From: Methylotuvimicrobium alcaliphilum 20Z
GTDB taxonomy: Bacteria > Pseudomonadota > Gammaproteobacteria > Methylococcales > Methylomonadaceae
Assembly (NCBI RefSeq): GCF_000968535.2
Contig: NC_016112.1
Span: 3,720,001-3,784,000 of the forward strand
Direction of reading: 5' to 3'
Length of the DNA stretch: 64,000 bases
The notes under the pieces are model-generated. The model made no database searches and was not told where the DNA came from. It saw nothing but the letters and a program-made list of their open reading frames with translations. Below, piece by piece: positions 63,678 through 64,000 of this stretch. Each line of letters opens with the position of its first letter. Position 1 is the first letter of the stretch. The position numbers and the translations under genes were made by a program.

Positions 63678-64000
63678 TTATTCCCACAAATGATTCAAAC
63701 TAAATGAATGCTCGGCAAATGGATCGGCGCTGACTTGATCATCATCCTTCAAACTATGCTGCAATAGCCAATGGCCTTCTTGTAAGCGATACGTTTCGAG
63801 CGTATGCAACATCGGATCGATCAACCAACAATAAAACACACCCAGACCTGCATAAATCGGCATTTTCTCGCTGCGATCGATTTTGGCGGTTGCGGGCGAT
63901 AAAACCTCGCAGACCCAATCAGGCACCATTTCAAACCAAGCCGTCTCCGGCAGTTGCGGCATGCGTTGTTTACGCCATCCCGCAAGATCCGATACCAAAA
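63678..64000 (-). CDS. Uma2-family protein, 5' part beyond window
   Basis: The frame is open to the window edge; the part visible is about 107 residues and ends at the TAA/TTA at 63678. VSDLAGWRKQRMPQLPET and PDWVCEVLSPATAKIDRSEKMPIYAGLGVFYCWLIDPMLHTLETY are the conserved Uma2 (DUF820) core with the D...ExLS..T..R..K pattern. A second Uma2 gene lies at 19599-20189. Confidence 0.7.
   Translation of the reverse strand, partial: LVSDLAGWRKQRMPQLPETAWFEMVPDWVCEVLSPATAKIDRSEKMPIYAGLGVFYCWLIDPMLHTLETYRLQEGHWLLQHSLKDDDQVSADPFAEHSFSLNHLWE

Overview
The window looks like chromosomal DNA of a haloalkaliphilic gammaproteobacterial (type I) methanotroph close to Methylotuvimicrobium (Methylomicrobium) alcaliphilum or buryatense. 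Three things support this: a near-complete serine-cycle/C1 gene set (mcl, mtkA, mtkB, sga, hpr, mdh, mtdA, gck, glyA, ftfL), an ectoine operon ectA-ectB-ectC-ask with a divergent MarR-type ectR, and gammaproteobacterial synteny (pilMNOPQ, aroK, aroB, damX, hemE, with a divergent PBP1A gene). The EctR operator that I recall from M. alcaliphilum is present exactly between ectA and ectR. The assignment is an inference from gene content, not from an rRNA gene; no rRNA or tRNA gene was seen.

Layout. 1-5.2 kb: 3' part of a BepA-like M48 protease, a probable small RNA, a PQQ-type sugar dehydrogenase lipoprotein, a retropepsin-like protein and a HAD phosphatase. 5.7-19.1 kb: C1 assimilation. mcl, mtkA and mtkB lie on the minus strand; sga, hpr, mtdA, gck, glyA and ftfL lie on the plus strand; mdh is inverted among them. 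Together they take formate to methylene-H4F and serine, then hydroxypyruvate, glycerate, malate, malyl-CoA, and finally glyoxylate and acetyl-CoA. 19.6-24.7 kb: Uma2-family protein, phosphomannomutase/phosphoglucomutase, two uncharacterised coupled genes, an EF-hand-like protein and thiol peroxidase. 25-39 kb: hemE, damX, aroB, aroK, the type IV pilus assembly operon pilMNOPQ and divergent PBP1A. 39.6-44.7 kb: an unknown protein, an HPPD-like metalloenzyme and a Na+/solute symporter. 45-52 kb: osmoadaptation block with a TPR membrane protein coupled to ectoine hydroxylase ectD, a possible ectC remnant, then ask-ectC-ectB-ectA and divergent ectR. 52.8-56.6 kb: a small membrane-lipid cluster (flippase-like protein, glycosyltransferase, CDP-alcohol phosphatidyltransferase, methyltransferase). 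56.9-64 kb: SulP transporter with a divergent LysR regulator, a methyltransferase, a secreted beta-propeller protein, a small lipoprotein, a damaged brnTA toxin-antitoxin pair and a truncated Uma2 gene.

The most unusual property is the intergenic DNA. Almost every gap over 300 bp is filled with non-coding, inverted-repeat elements. At least seven families recur across the window (called F1-F7 here), several with 20-30 bp imperfect terminal inverted repeats as in MITEs, and they are nested, fused and tandemly duplicated. They sit inside operons (mcl/mtkA, aroK/aroB) and in places seem to supply a neighbouring gene's stop codon. No transposase that could move them is encoded in the window.

Best candidates for undescribed biology are the small RNA with long AAN tracts (about 1424-1600), the MITE network, the HPPD-like enzyme next to a symporter, the ectD-TPR coupling with an ectC-like relic, a Gly/Met-rich insert in PilQ, and the four-gene lipid cluster.
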